A stretch of DNA of 64,000 nt from Arenicellales bacterium (GTDB lineage Bacteria > Pseudomonadota > Gammaproteobacteria > Arenicellales > JAJDZL01). The notes beneath the pieces are model-generated. The model had not been told where the DNA came from and searched no databases. It saw only the letters and a program-made list of their open reading frames with translations. This document shows positions 41,664-50,605 of this stretch, in pieces (position 1 is the stretch's first letter; every line of letters begins with the position of its first letter). The position numbers and the translations under genes were made by a program. The stretch spans positions 620,001-684,000 of the forward strand of contig OY282380.1 of the NCBI GenBank assembly GCA_958295885.1, written 5' to 3'.

Positions 41664-43328
41664 GTAAATATTCGGCCAAGCCCATAGGCCGAGAGGAATC
41701 AACTGTTGAGAATTATCCTGAAGTCCCGGCACAGCGGGTACAGCCAGATATCCTTGATCGGTAATGTTGGCTTGGCGGAGGCAGCGCATTTGCCGAGTCC
41801 TTTCGTTTGACCGACATTGATCCAGTTCGCAGCCTGGTAACATGTACCCAAAAAGCGCTGTTCAACGAAAGTCTCAAGCAGTACCGGTCGAATCCTGTAA
41901 CGATCGTACCACTGCTGCGGCAGTTCCCGGGCGAGCCTTGCAAGCAGGTGCGAGGCAAGATTGGGGCACTTGATCCAGGGCAGAATGAGGAATCTTGCAT
42001 TGTTTACGATCCGTGCCAGATTGGCTTCTCTGCGCTCCCGATTCCAGCCGATGAAGTCATCCCGGGGTGCGGTTTTCCATGCTGCGGCACCGAAGCCGAA
42101 GGCGGCGACAATCTGACGGTCTATGGCAGCGAAATAACGCTGCTGAGCGCCGGGCAGGGGTTTGTATCCAAGATAATGATAGCGTTCAATGTATTCGTTC
42201 CAAAGACGTGAATCAGCGGGGGTTGACACCCGCCACAGTTGAGGTGTTGGCAACTCATGCAGCGGCGCACGGATCGGTGTCTGCGGTGCAGTGCTGTCGG
42301 TGAAGCGGATGACCGCCCTGGGAGGCTGGCGACGAGGCGGCGGCAACCCAATCAGCTGATCTCGATACATGCGCTGCATCGCCACCCGGCACGACATCTG
42401 TTTGAGTCCTCCATCGGGCTTTTTCCAATCCAGCAGCTCACAGACCTGCTGCGACAGCCGGGTTCTGGAACTGTCAGGATGGGCGGCAATCAGTTTGCGA
42501 ATGCGCTGCAGCTCCTTGGAACTGAAGTCGCATCCGCAATATCGAGTCATGGCGGCTGTGAGACGGTTGAAAGACAGCCGCGTTGCGTTGACACCGCTGC
42601 CTCGCACTTTGAGATCAGAGAACTGCGCTGGCTGCGACATCTCAGCCCGTCGAGCCTCGCTCATCCGCCAGGGAATGAAAGTCTCAAGATTCTCAGGCGC
42701 CTGTCCGCCATTGGCGGCGCAGGCGCTGAGATATTCATACAGCCATCGATGGGGATTGAGATCCCACAAAAGCACGCTCTGAATGATTGAGAACATCTGT
42801 GCTGCCAGCGAAGCGCTCCAGTGACTGCCCGAGCCGCGGCAGTTCCTGCGCAGCATCGCTGGGTTGCGCAGCTTCCGTTCCCCAGAGTTATTATCAAGCG
42901 CAACCTGGGGATGTTTTAAAAATACCATCAGCCCCGACCAGTGATTCTGCAGACTGCTCAGCACCTTGAGTTGGGCCGGATGCATCTGCGTCTGCCGACG
43001 ATGCTTCTCCAGCAGCTTCAAATACTTTCGGGTTTCATGCTCCTGCTGGGATTGCTCCAAATGGTAACATTTATCTTTCCATTGTTGAGCAAGGCCCCGC
43101 CAACGGTTCACATCATACTTCAACTGAATATGCTCCTGCTTCGACAGCCTTACGAATTGTTTGGAAAAAGGCGTCGATGCACCTTTTCCCGAATCGGAAA
43201 ACTCCGCAGGTGGGTTTATTGGGTTGAACTCATTTGACATGCACGATTTACATACACTATTTGTGTCGTGGTGATCCATAGCTGAAGCAAATTTTTTTCT
43301 ATTCGATAAGGGTTGGCCGAATATTTAC
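41664..43328. mobile_element. 1665-bp insertion element with IS66-like/DruA-like gene
   Basis: The ends are inverted repeats sharing GTAAATATTCGGCCAA exactly, followed by more partial matches. They begin with GTAA like IS66 termini and are flanked by a 9-bp direct repeat. The element carries one gene, on the minus strand at 41699-43279. It has inserted into an IS1380-type transposase relic. Intact ends and target duplication show that it moved as a unit. Confidence 0.85.
41699..43279 (-). CDS. IS66-like transposase without a recognisable catalytic core, fused to a DruA-like (DUF4338) module
   Basis: The 526-residue protein begins with an IS66-type leader and zipper (RLSKQEHIQLKYDVNRWRG, then a coiled segment). 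It then passes straight to the IS66 C-terminal region (VALDNNSGERKLRNPAMLRRN, FSIIQSVLLWDLNPHRWLYEYLS). The core that normally holds the two catalytic Asp residues is missing. From about residue 265 it has the same two-part module as the IS4 transposase at 14152: a helical part (LIAAHPDSSRTRLSQQVCELLDW) and a DUF4338 domain (WNEYIERYHYLGYKPLPGAQQRYFAA pattern, NNARFLILPWIKCPNLASHLLARL, RPVLLETFVEQRFLGTCYQAANW). A recombination function for the module is plausible but unproven. Confidence 0.85.
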   Translation of the reverse strand: MDHHDTNSVCKSCMSNEFNPINPPAEFSDSGKGASTPFSKQFVRLSKQEHIQLKYDVNRWRGLAQQWKDKCYHLEQSQQEHETRKYLKLLEKHRRQTQMHPAQLKVLSSLQNHWSGLMVFLKHPQVALDNNSGERKLRNPAMLRRNCRGSGSHWSASLAAQMFSIIQSVLLWDLNPHRWLYEYLSACAANGGQAPENLETFIPWRMSEARRAEMSQPAQFSDLKVRGSGVNATRLSFNRLTAAMTRYCGCDFSSKELQRIRKLIAAHPDSSRTRLSQQVCELLDWKKPDGGLKQMSCRVAMQRMYRDQLIGLPPPRRQPPRAVIRFTDSTAPQTPIRAPLHELPTPQLWRVSTPADSRLWNEYIERYHYLGYKPLPGAQQRYFAAIDRQIVAAFGFGAAAWKTAPRDDFIGWNRERREANLARIVNNARFLILPWIKCPNLASHLLARLARELPQQWYDRYRIRPVLLETFVEQRFLGTCYQAANWINVGQTKGLGKCAASAKPTLPIKDIWLYPLCRDFRIILNS

Positions 43329-43337
43329 GGAAGTACA
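43329..43337. repeat. Target-site duplication, right copy
   Basis: GGAAGTACA follows the right inverted repeat of the 1665-bp element at once, matching the left copy at 41655-41663. Confidence 0.75.
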
Positions 43338-43935
43338 TGTACCGTGCGTTGGCCACGAATTTGGACTTGCAGACGAACTGGGATGAACATAAGGTCGTGC
43401 ATTTTTACAATCAGCGCGGCGAAGCCTCGGAGAACCGGATCAAGGAATTACGCAGTGACTTCGGCGACGCACATCTGCCATGTGGCGATTTTGGCGCCAA
43501 TGCGGCATATTTCAAGCTCTGTGCGTTAGCCTGCAATTTGTTGGCGCTGCTGCGACAATTGCTGCCGGCTGGCTGGGAAAACAGACGGGCGATCACGATA
43601 CGCTGGCGTCTGTATGCGTTGGCCGCACAGATTGTCTACCATGGGCGGCAGTGGACTTTGAAACTCAATCGAGCACAGCGGCAGCTGATCGACGAAGCGC
43701 TTTGGTCCATCCGCAACTGCAAACTGTCGTGAATTCGCCGCCTTGTGCGGTGCTGCTTTTCTCCAATTGACATCGATTCCGACACCGCGGAAGGCTTTCA
43801 TGCGTCTTGTCAAAGGAACTTCATGCGCCTAGCATCATGGACCGCCCCAATTACCGCAAAATGAGAATCTCCGTGGACTGTTCTCGCCGAACGGCGTACT
43901 GAATATTCGGAAAATCGGCTGAATTCTCGATCCTG
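43338..43935 (+). pseudogene. IS1380-family transposase 3' part, copy 2, and element right end
   Basis: Residues MYRALATNLDLQTNWDEHKVVHFYNQRGEASENRIKELRSDFGDAHLPCGDFGANAAYFKLC-type order match the C-terminal third of IS1380 transposases, including the NQRGEASENRIKELR motif with the catalytic Glu. The frame ends at 43732. Non-coding sequence of the element continues to a terminal segment at about 43901-43935 shared with copy 1 at 37016-37050. The gene is broken by the DruA element on its left. Confidence 0.8.
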
Positions 43936-43990
43936 ATGGCTGAAATATTTTCTAATTGCGGATTTGAGAATATATATTTATAATATATTC

Positions 43991-44653
43991 ATGAATTTTC
44001 AATACTTAAACCGAACGTACACTCAATCGCTGGAGGTTAATCGACCGAACATTGATGCGGTATTGCGCATACAGGGATACAAAGATTTAACAAGAGTCCG
44101 TCGAACAGTTCGGCGACTTGCAGAACTGTCCATACGAGTATACGTCGAGAAGGCCACGCCAGTCGTGTCGTATCGAGCGGTTGATATCGAGTCCGTTCGG
44201 GATGAAGAATTGATTATGGACAAAACAGTCAGGTTTTCATCTCCCATTTTCAAACAGTATCTTAGCAATGCCACTCAAGCAGTCGTGTTCGCCTTGACCG
44301 TCGGCAAAGGCATTGACGATCAAACTATCGAATGGATGGAGAAAGATCAATTGGTAGAAGCATTGTTCTTGGAATCCGCTGCGTGGATGGGCGTAGAAAA
44401 TGCCACAAAGCAGTTCGTGCTAGCGGTTCGAACCTGGGCCGGCCAAAACAACATTCGAATCACGAGACGTCTTGGGCCTGGTTATTCATACCCAATTAAT
44501 GGAGAACAGATTCAGTGGGATTTATCACAACAGAAACCGCTGTTTAAATTATTCGGTGAAACACAGATTCCCATTACCTTGCTGACAAGTTCAGCCATGC
44601 TCCCAAAAATGTCGCGCTCGGGTTTATTTGGATTAATTCCCAAGCCCAATTAA
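43991..44653 (+). CDS. MetH activation-domain-like protein
   Basis: This 220-residue protein (ATG 43991) begins a run of seven closely spaced genes. It has VVFALTVGKGIDDQTIEWMEKDQLVEALFLESAAWMGVENATKQF and ITRRLGPGYSYPINGEQIQWDLS, which resemble the AdoMet-binding reactivation domain of B12-dependent methionine synthase and its stand-alone relatives. In corrinoid clusters such proteins are thought to help reactivate or load the corrinoid. Here that role is inferred. The next gene starts 16 bases later. Confidence 0.7.
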   Translation: MNFQYLNRTYTQSLEVNRPNIDAVLRIQGYKDLTRVRRTVRRLAELSIRVYVEKATPVVSYRAVDIESVRDEELIMDKTVRFSSPIFKQYLSNATQAVVFALTVGKGIDDQTIEWMEKDQLVEALFLESAAWMGVENATKQFVLAVRTWAGQNNIRITRRLGPGYSYPINGEQIQWDLSQQKPLFKLFGETQIPITLLTSSAMLPKMSRSGLFGLIPKPN

Positions 44654-44668
44654 GAGAACCCTCGATTT

Positions 44669-45670
44669 ATGAAAGTGAAAAACGACAGTCTCATTGTCAT
44701 TGGAGAAAATTTCAACGCGACAAGAAAAATCAAAGCAACCAGTCCCCGCGTGTCCCGTGAAGATGGAAAATGGTTCGTTGGCTATGTCGGGCTGGACGGT
44801 TCGCAAAATCGCTTGGACGTAACCGCTACGATCCCAGAAAATCCGAATGAGCAGAAAATGTTCGCCATTCCTCATATTGCCGAGGCGTGTCGTCAGAAAA
44901 ACATGAACTACATCACATGGGTCATTCGAGCACAGGAAGCAGCTGGCGCACATGTGATTGATCTGTGTGTTGATGAATTGTCGGTTTATCCTGAAGAGCG
45001 ATGGGAGTGGATGAGATGGATTGTAAAGATCGCACAGTCCATTACAAAGTCGGTGGTTTCAATTGATTCATCCGAATCAGCGACCATTTACGCTGGACTT
45101 GAGGCACACGACGGTTCGATCAGTCGGCCTGCGATCAATTCGCTGAACCTGGAAGATGGGCGACAGGAGCTGGTTGGAATGGCTCGAGACCGCAATGCTT
45201 ACATATTTGCAAATGCCAGCGGCAATCGAGGCATGCCGCAAAACGCGCAGGAACGAGTCAACAATCTTGAAGCCTGCATGGCAATGATGGATGCAGGAAA
45301 CATTCCTGCCGAAGATCGATTTCTCGACCCGCTTGTCTTTCCGATTGGTGCTGGGCCGGATTTTGGAAATCATTATTTGGATGCCGTTCGAATCATGCGC
45401 GAACGCTATCCCAACGTACACATTTTCGGTGGGCATAGCAATGTTTCCTTCGGATTACCTCAGCGCAAAATCTTGAACCATGCGTTCGTGAGTCTGTCGA
45501 TTCTCGCGGGCTGCGATGCGTTAATGATCGATCCAATCATGAATCCAGTGAAACCATTCAATGATTTTCGATTCGCGTCTGCCTCGCTGACTGCAAAAGA
45601 TGAGTATTCTGTAAAATATTTGAAATATATTCGTTCACAAAATAAACGAGTTCGAAAAACTCGAACCTGA
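44669..45670 (+). CDS. Pterin-binding methyltransferase (methyl-H4F:corrinoid methyltransferase type)
   Basis: The 333-residue TIM-barrel protein has a DHPS-like pterin-binding fold: LIVIGENFNATRKIK, VIDLCVDELSVYPEERWEWM, SVVSIDSSESATIYAGLEA, PAINSLNLEDGRQEL, FLDPLVFPIGAGPDFG and IFGGHSNVSFGLPQRKILNHAF. This is the pattern of AcsE/CmuB-type enzymes that move a methyl group between corrinoid protein and tetrahydrofolate. In this cluster it should pass methyl to H4F for oxidation by the MetF-like route, though the direction is inferred. Confidence 0.85.
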   Translation: MKVKNDSLIVIGENFNATRKIKATSPRVSREDGKWFVGYVGLDGSQNRLDVTATIPENPNEQKMFAIPHIAEACRQKNMNYITWVIRAQEAAGAHVIDLCVDELSVYPEERWEWMRWIVKIAQSITKSVVSIDSSESATIYAGLEAHDGSISRPAINSLNLEDGRQELVGMARDRNAYIFANASGNRGMPQNAQERVNNLEACMAMMDAGNIPAEDRFLDPLVFPIGAGPDFGNHYLDAVRIMRERYPNVHIFGGHSNVSFGLPQRKILNHAFVSLSILAGCDALMIDPIMNPVKPFNDFRFASASLTAKDEYSVKYLKYIRSQNKRVRKTRT

Positions 45671-45760
45671 CGCGGTGCTGAAGGCGAATTTCCGATGTTT
45701 TTTGAATCTCAGTAATTATTTTGGAAAAAAGATCAATTTGACAGGCTGGGGATAGAGCAT

Positions 45761-46930
45761 ATGAAAGAACTGTTACCACGAGAACGATTTGCACGCGCAG
45801 TAAGGCATGAGAAAGTAGACCGCGTTCCGCTGCTGTATCGAATGAAGAGCGAGGCCAAAGAAAAAATTGCCCGTATTTATGACATTCACGATACAGGTAC
45901 CGGTCTCAAGCACAACCCTGAATTGGAACTTCGACTTGGTAACGATGCAATCATTTACCAGATTGGCATCAATGCAGAATTTTCCCATCGACCGATCGCC
46001 ATTGGAGAAACTTGGTACAACCATTTTGGCGTGGGATATGGAAAAAGCGGACTACGGGGCCGTACTGAAGAAGAGCATAAAGAATTTGTGAAAACGCAGG
46101 ATTTCTGGGGACCTGCGAAAGTTGTTCCTGAAAATTTTCCAAATCATCATCCAATCACTTCAATGGAAGAATTGAAGAACTACACTTGGCCTGACCCTGC
46201 TGACGAAGAGCTTATAGGTCCGATCCGAACGTTGATTGAGGAATATCAGGACGAGTATTACATCATGGTAGATTTGTCGTCTACCTTGATCGAAGCCGCC
46301 TACGCTCACTTGGTTGGCACGCAGAACTTTTTCCTGTTTCTATTTGATCAGCCGGAACTAGTACACGGCGTATTGGATGGGTTGACGGAGTACTACACAG
46401 AACTCGGAAAAAATGTGATTGACATGGGCATCGACATGATCCGCGTGGGCGATGATGTGGGTGCGCAGCGCTCTATGATGATCTCTCCTCAGCAGTGGCG
46501 CGAACTGGCAAAACCTAGATTTGACTATATGTTCAGTGAATATCGAAAAGCCAACGAAGACATTCACATCAAACTGCATTCATGCGGAGACTATTCTCCC
46601 ATCATTGGAGACATGATTGAATTGGGCGTGCACCTCTCAGGACTGATGCAGCCAACCGGCGGCAACAGATTTCAGGCAGAGCTCAAGAAAAAGTTCGGGG
46701 ATGATATCGCATTCATCGGCGGATTCGATGTGCAGCGTCTGCTGCCGAGAGGTCAGGTCGAGCAGATCAGACAGGGAGTCCTTGAAGTAATGAAAAACCT
46801 CGCAGCTGGAAACGGTTACATTTTTTCACCGTCTCACTATATTCTTGCTGACGTACCCATACAGAATATTTTCGCCATGCTTGAAGCGCAGCGAGACTTC
46901 GGAACATACGGAAAGTATCCATTAAATTAA
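45761..46930 (+). CDS. UroD-fold corrinoid methyltransferase (MtaA/CmuA N-domain-like)
   Basis: The 389-residue protein has the uroporphyrinogen decarboxylase fold: RERFARAVRHEKVDRVPLLYRM, DDVGAQRSMMISPQQWRELAKPRFDYMF, and the zinc motif IHIKLHSCGDYSPII (His273, Cys275) that marks methyltransferases rather than true UroD. The C-terminal DVQRLLPRGQVEQIRQGVLEVM fits the same group. It should bind the methylated substrate and transfer its methyl group to the corrinoid protein encoded one base downstream. In CmuA the two functions are one protein; here they are separate genes. Confidence 0.85.
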   Translation: MKELLPRERFARAVRHEKVDRVPLLYRMKSEAKEKIARIYDIHDTGTGLKHNPELELRLGNDAIIYQIGINAEFSHRPIAIGETWYNHFGVGYGKSGLRGRTEEEHKEFVKTQDFWGPAKVVPENFPNHHPITSMEELKNYTWPDPADEELIGPIRTLIEEYQDEYYIMVDLSSTLIEAAYAHLVGTQNFFLFLFDQPELVHGVLDGLTEYYTELGKNVIDMGIDMIRVGDDVGAQRSMMISPQQWRELAKPRFDYMFSEYRKANEDIHIKLHSCGDYSPIIGDMIELGVHLSGLMQPTGGNRFQAELKKKFGDDIAFIGGFDVQRLLPRGQVEQIRQGVLEVMKNLAAGNGYIFSPSHYILADVPIQNIFAMLEAQRDFGTYGKYPLN

Positions 46931-46931
46931 C

Positions 46932-47672
46932 ATGACACTGACTGAAACCATGTTCGATTTTGACGAACAAGAACCTGAACTGATCATCCCAGATGGATGG
47001 GCATCTCGAGCTCCAGAGGAATGGGAATGGGAATCTCTCTGGGAAGCTGTTGAAGAGGGAGACCACATATATACAGACCAGCGAGTTCGTGAGAGTATTG
47101 AAGCGAACATCGATCCGAGAGTCATTTTGGATGATGGTTTGTTTCCTGGCTTCAATCTGCAGGCGGACCGCTTCAGCGCCACAATTATATTCATTCCAGA
47201 AATGCTTATCACCGCGCGTGCCATGAAAGCCGGACTGGCGCTGATTCGACCTCTGCTCGCCGCAAATGCGGAAAAACCGGTTGGAACGTTCGTGATTGGA
47301 ACGGTACTGGGTGACATGCATGATATCGGACAGTCCATTGTGACGATCATGCTCGAAAATGCTGGGTTTGACGTCATAAATCTCGGCACCGATGTGCATC
47401 CGAGTAAGTTTATAGAAGCTGCGGAACGGGAAAATGCTGATTTGATCGGTTTTTCCGCACTGCTTTCAACTACCGTGTATTACCAAAAAGTTACGATTGA
47501 AGAATTTCAAAAAGCAGGGCACCGAGACAAAGTGAAAATTCTTATTGGCGGTGCACCGACGACGCAGGAGTGGGCTGAGGAGTGCCGCGCCGATGGATGG
47601 GGCAAAGATGCTGTCGATGCGGTTCGCCTGGCACTGAAACTAGTAAAGGAGGGACGCGAGTCCTGGTGTTGA
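46932..47672 (+). CDS. Corrinoid (B12)-binding methyl-carrier protein
   Basis: This 246-residue protein has a helical cap domain (about 30-115) and a Rossmann-like B12 domain with the axial-ligand motif Asp128-Met-His130-Asp-Ile-Gly133 (LGDMHDIGQSIVTIML). It continues with GFDVINLGTDVHPSKF, IGFSALLSTTVYYQ and ILIGGAPTTQEWAEECRADGW. It carries the methyl group as methyl-cobalamin between the UroD-fold enzyme and the pterin enzyme. The acidic first 50 residues are unusual. The spacing to both neighbours is one base. Confidence 0.9.
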   Translation: MTLTETMFDFDEQEPELIIPDGWASRAPEEWEWESLWEAVEEGDHIYTDQRVRESIEANIDPRVILDDGLFPGFNLQADRFSATIIFIPEMLITARAMKAGLALIRPLLAANAEKPVGTFVIGTVLGDMHDIGQSIVTIMLENAGFDVINLGTDVHPSKFIEAAERENADLIGFSALLSTTVYYQKVTIEEFQKAGHRDKVKILIGGAPTTQEWAEECRADGWGKDAVDAVRLALKLVKEGRESWC

Positions 47673-47673
47673 G

Positions 47674-49608
47674 ATGGCCGCGGAAATTTTCGTAACGTTT
47701 GCTCGCACTGCCAAACAGGCAGCAGAACGAACGGTTCATATAGCGCGAAATCTAACGATTCTTGAAGCTGGTCATCAAGCGGGAATTGACATTGAGGCCA
47801 CCTGTGGCCGGCGAGGTCGCTGCCGCAGCTGTCGAATCAAAATTCTCACGGGCGATGCACCGCCGCCTACAGTTCAGGACGCAGTTCAGTTAGGGCATGA
47901 CGAAGTTTTAGAAGGCTTTCGTCTCGCCTGCCAAACTCGAATGCTGGGTGATACAACGGTATTGTCCATGCCCCCGAAAGAAGAAGAGGGGCATCAGTTT
48001 CTCAACTCTGACAACTCTCTGGAGGACCATCAGCTGCACCTGGATTGTGGCGTTGCCAAACACCTTCTGCATGCCAGCCCCCCAGTGGAAGAACACCATC
48101 AGACGTCTGATGCAGAAGAAATTCTCTCGGTTGTTCCCGATCTAAAACACAACGCCATACCCCTGCACATCATGCGCAAAATACCGCAGCTTCTGCGCCA
48201 GGAAAAAGGGCGGATTACGGTGACGACGTTCGACGGATGCGTAACGGACGTCGAAGCGGGAGATACGAGAAGTCAGATTTACGGCATGGCATTCGATATC
48301 GGCACAACCAGTGTAGTTGGTACGCTGCTGGATCTAACCACTGGGGAGCAGCTGGCAAACGCTGGTGGAATGAACACTCAGGCTGTTTATGGCGGAGACC
48401 TGATGTCAAGAATCGCCTATGCGCAATTCGACGAAAAAAAACTATCCACACTCAGAGCAAAAATCCTCAATCAGGTCAACAAATACATCCGACGGTGTGC
48501 TGCAGAAGCAAAAATTGATCCGAATCACATTTACAAGATTGTGGTAGTCGGCAATACCTGCATGCATCACATTTTTCTGGGCATTGATGTTTCGTATGTA
48601 GGACTTGCCCCGTACGCACCTGTTGTGCGGGACGGTCTGGTGCTTCCCGCAGTGGAACTTCCACTCAAAGCGGCTCCAAATGCTCAAGTCTGCACCTTGC
48701 CCATCATCGCAGGTTTTGTCGGAGCCGACACAGTGGGGTGCATCCTCGCGAGCCGAATACACGAAAGTGAAGAAGTGCGCGTGCTCGTTGACATCGGCAC
48801 TAACGGGGAAGTTGTAATGGGTTCCCGCCATCGCTTGACTGCATGCTCAGCACCCGCTGGTCCCGCATTGGAAGGCGCTCAGATTCGAGATGGCATGAGA
48901 GGAGCAATTGGAGCGATTGAAAAAGTCAGCGTGAATAGTGATTTCGAATGTGCAGTAATCGGTGATGTGCCAGCGATCGGAATCTGCGGTTCAGGACTCA
49001 TCGATGCTGCTGCAAAAATGATCGATCATAAAGTCATGGACTGTAATGGAAATCTTCGAAAGCTCGGAATGGAAAGATTGCCAGATAAAATTCGGCAGCG
49101 CTTCACGCGAACTGAGAGGGGTACCGCGGAATTTATATTGGTATGGCGCGACGGTGCAGGCAAAAGTCGCCATATCGGCGTGACTCAAAGTGATGTCCGA
49201 CAGCTGCAGCTCGCGAAAAGTGCGATATTCTCAGGCATTCGCATGTTGCAGGCGGTCATGAAACTGGAAGACGAAGATATATGCCAATTGCAGCTATGTG
49301 GTGGATTTGGAAATTATGTGAACATCGAAAGCGCAAAAACGATAAGACTCATTCCGAATCTTTCCCACGAAAAAATTTCTTATGTTGGAAATGCGGCGCT
49401 ATTGGGGGCACAGATGGCTTTGCTTTCAGAGAGCGAACGTTTTCTCGCCGATGAGATCACTCAGCAAATCGAACACGTTGCACTTGCGGCACGCCCGGAT
49501 TTTCAGGACATCTTTGTGAATTCAATGACTTTTTCCGGTTCCCGCTTTCCTCTTCGATCCAAGAAAAAGTCCAGACGACAACGAAAAAGGCGATTTAGTC
49601 GACAGTAG
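47674..49608 (+). CDS. Corrinoid reductive activator (RACo-like, ferredoxin plus ASKHA/DUF4445 domains)
   Basis: The 644-residue protein has an N-terminal plant-type [2Fe-2S] domain with Cys44, Cys50, Cys53 and Cys86. The middle section is followed by an actin-fold ATPase with AFDIGTTSVVGTLLDL, VVVGNTCMHHIFLG and VLVDIGTNGEVVMG. It reactivates corrinoid proteins that have slipped to Co(II), by ATP-driven electron transfer. The C terminus is very basic (KKKSRRQRKRRF). It directly follows the corrinoid protein gene, which is the expected partner. Confidence 0.9.
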   Translation: MAAEIFVTFARTAKQAAERTVHIARNLTILEAGHQAGIDIEATCGRRGRCRSCRIKILTGDAPPPTVQDAVQLGHDEVLEGFRLACQTRMLGDTTVLSMPPKEEEGHQFLNSDNSLEDHQLHLDCGVAKHLLHASPPVEEHHQTSDAEEILSVVPDLKHNAIPLHIMRKIPQLLRQEKGRITVTTFDGCVTDVEAGDTRSQIYGMAFDIGTTSVVGTLLDLTTGEQLANAGGMNTQAVYGGDLMSRIAYAQFDEKKLSTLRAKILNQVNKYIRRCAAEAKIDPNHIYKIVVVGNTCMHHIFLGIDVSYVGLAPYAPVVRDGLVLPAVELPLKAAPNAQVCTLPIIAGFVGADTVGCILASRIHESEEVRVLVDIGTNGEVVMGSRHRLTACSAPAGPALEGAQIRDGMRGAIGAIEKVSVNSDFECAVIGDVPAIGICGSGLIDAAAKMIDHKVMDCNGNLRKLGMERLPDKIRQRFTRTERGTAEFILVWRDGAGKSRHIGVTQSDVRQLQLAKSAIFSGIRMLQAVMKLEDEDICQLQLCGGFGNYVNIESAKTIRLIPNLSHEKISYVGNAALLGAQMALLSESERFLADEITQQIEHVALAARPDFQDIFVNSMTFSGSRFPLRSKKKSRRQRKRRFSRQ

Positions 49609-49651
49609 ATATAATTGACGCTTCAAGCTTAATTTTGGAGAACCGTTAACA

Positions 49652-50605
49652 ATGGATAATTTGCCCAGAATTCATCTTCTTTTTGGATTTCTAGGTTCCG
49701 GTAAAACCACACTGGTAAAAAAACTGCTGCAATCCGCCAACTCGGATATTTCGACTGCAGTCGTCGTTAATGAATTTGGAGATGTCGGCATCGACGGCGA
49801 AATTATTCAGGGAAAAGCGATAGATACGGTCGAACTCGTATCCGGCTGCATCTGCTGTACGCTCCGTGGGTCCCTGTTGAATGCGATTGAAGAACTCGCA
49901 TATGAAAAGGGTGCTCAGCGAATCATTGTAGAATCAACCGGTGTCGCAGACCCGGAAGACATGCTGGACGATCTGGAAGAACCAGAAGTCGTGGACAAGT
50001 TCGATGTCGCTCCGATCGTTACTGTAGTGGATGGCTCAAAGTTCCGAAAGATTCAGCCTATGTTGGGTGAATTTTACGAATCCCAAATTTTTCATGCTGA
50101 TATTGTCATCGTCAACAAAATTGATCTGAGCACGGATGAAGATATCAATGCCGTAGTCACCCATGTTCAAAGGAATAATCCTGTAGCAGAAGTCTGCTAT
50201 ACCGAACATTGCGATGTCGAAGCGAGTCTTATTTTCGAGCAGGCGACAAACGGTCATTCCAATTCACATTCTCATCATCATCATGATCACAATCATGATG
50301 ATCACGAACAGCATCATCATCACGCACACGACTCCATGAGTTCATTTGTGATTCAGCCGCGGGAAAATCTATCGGCTGAGGATTTAGAGAATTACTGCAG
50401 GTCCTTGCCGGATACGGTCTGGCGGATGAAAGGACATTTGAAACTGGGCGGTCAAGCATCCCTGGTACAGTATTCTGCAGGTCAGCTCGATATTAGTCCT
50501 TCAGAGCCGAGAGAACACTACAGAATGGTTGTCATTGGAGAAGAACTGAGTGTGGATCAACTGTCAAAGAATCTTGGCATGGCGCTGGAGGCGACCTTGA
50601 TATGA
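49652..50605 (+). CDS. CobW-family GTPase with His-rich insert
   Basis: This 317-residue G3E GTPase has Walker A GFLGSGKT (12-19), the metal-site motif Cys66-Ile-Cys68-Cys69, VVESTGVADPE and IVNKIDL. A His/Asp-rich stretch lies at about residues 205-232 and the CobW C-terminal domain follows. The family hands zinc or cobalt to client proteins. Its place behind corrinoid and zinc-dependent methyltransferase genes suggests it supplies Zn to the HxC enzyme or Co for the cofactor; the choice is inference. The stop overlaps the regulator gene by four bases. Confidence 0.88.
   Translation: MDNLPRIHLLFGFLGSGKTTLVKKLLQSANSDISTAVVVNEFGDVGIDGEIIQGKAIDTVELVSGCICCTLRGSLLNAIEELAYEKGAQRIIVESTGVADPEDMLDDLEEPEVVDKFDVAPIVTVVDGSKFRKIQPMLGEFYESQIFHADIVIVNKIDLSTDEDINAVVTHVQRNNPVAEVCYTEHCDVEASLIFEQATNGHSNSHSHHHHDHNHDDHEQHHHHAHDSMSSFVIQPRENLSAEDLENYCRSLPDTVWRMKGHLKLGGQASLVQYSAGQLDISPSEPREHYRMVVIGEELSVDQLSKNLGMALEATLI

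Noticed and set aside
14152..43279. Druantia-type defence system based on DruA-like domains
   Set aside because: No DruE helicase or other Druantia genes are present, and both domains are parts of transposon proteins with terminal repeats.
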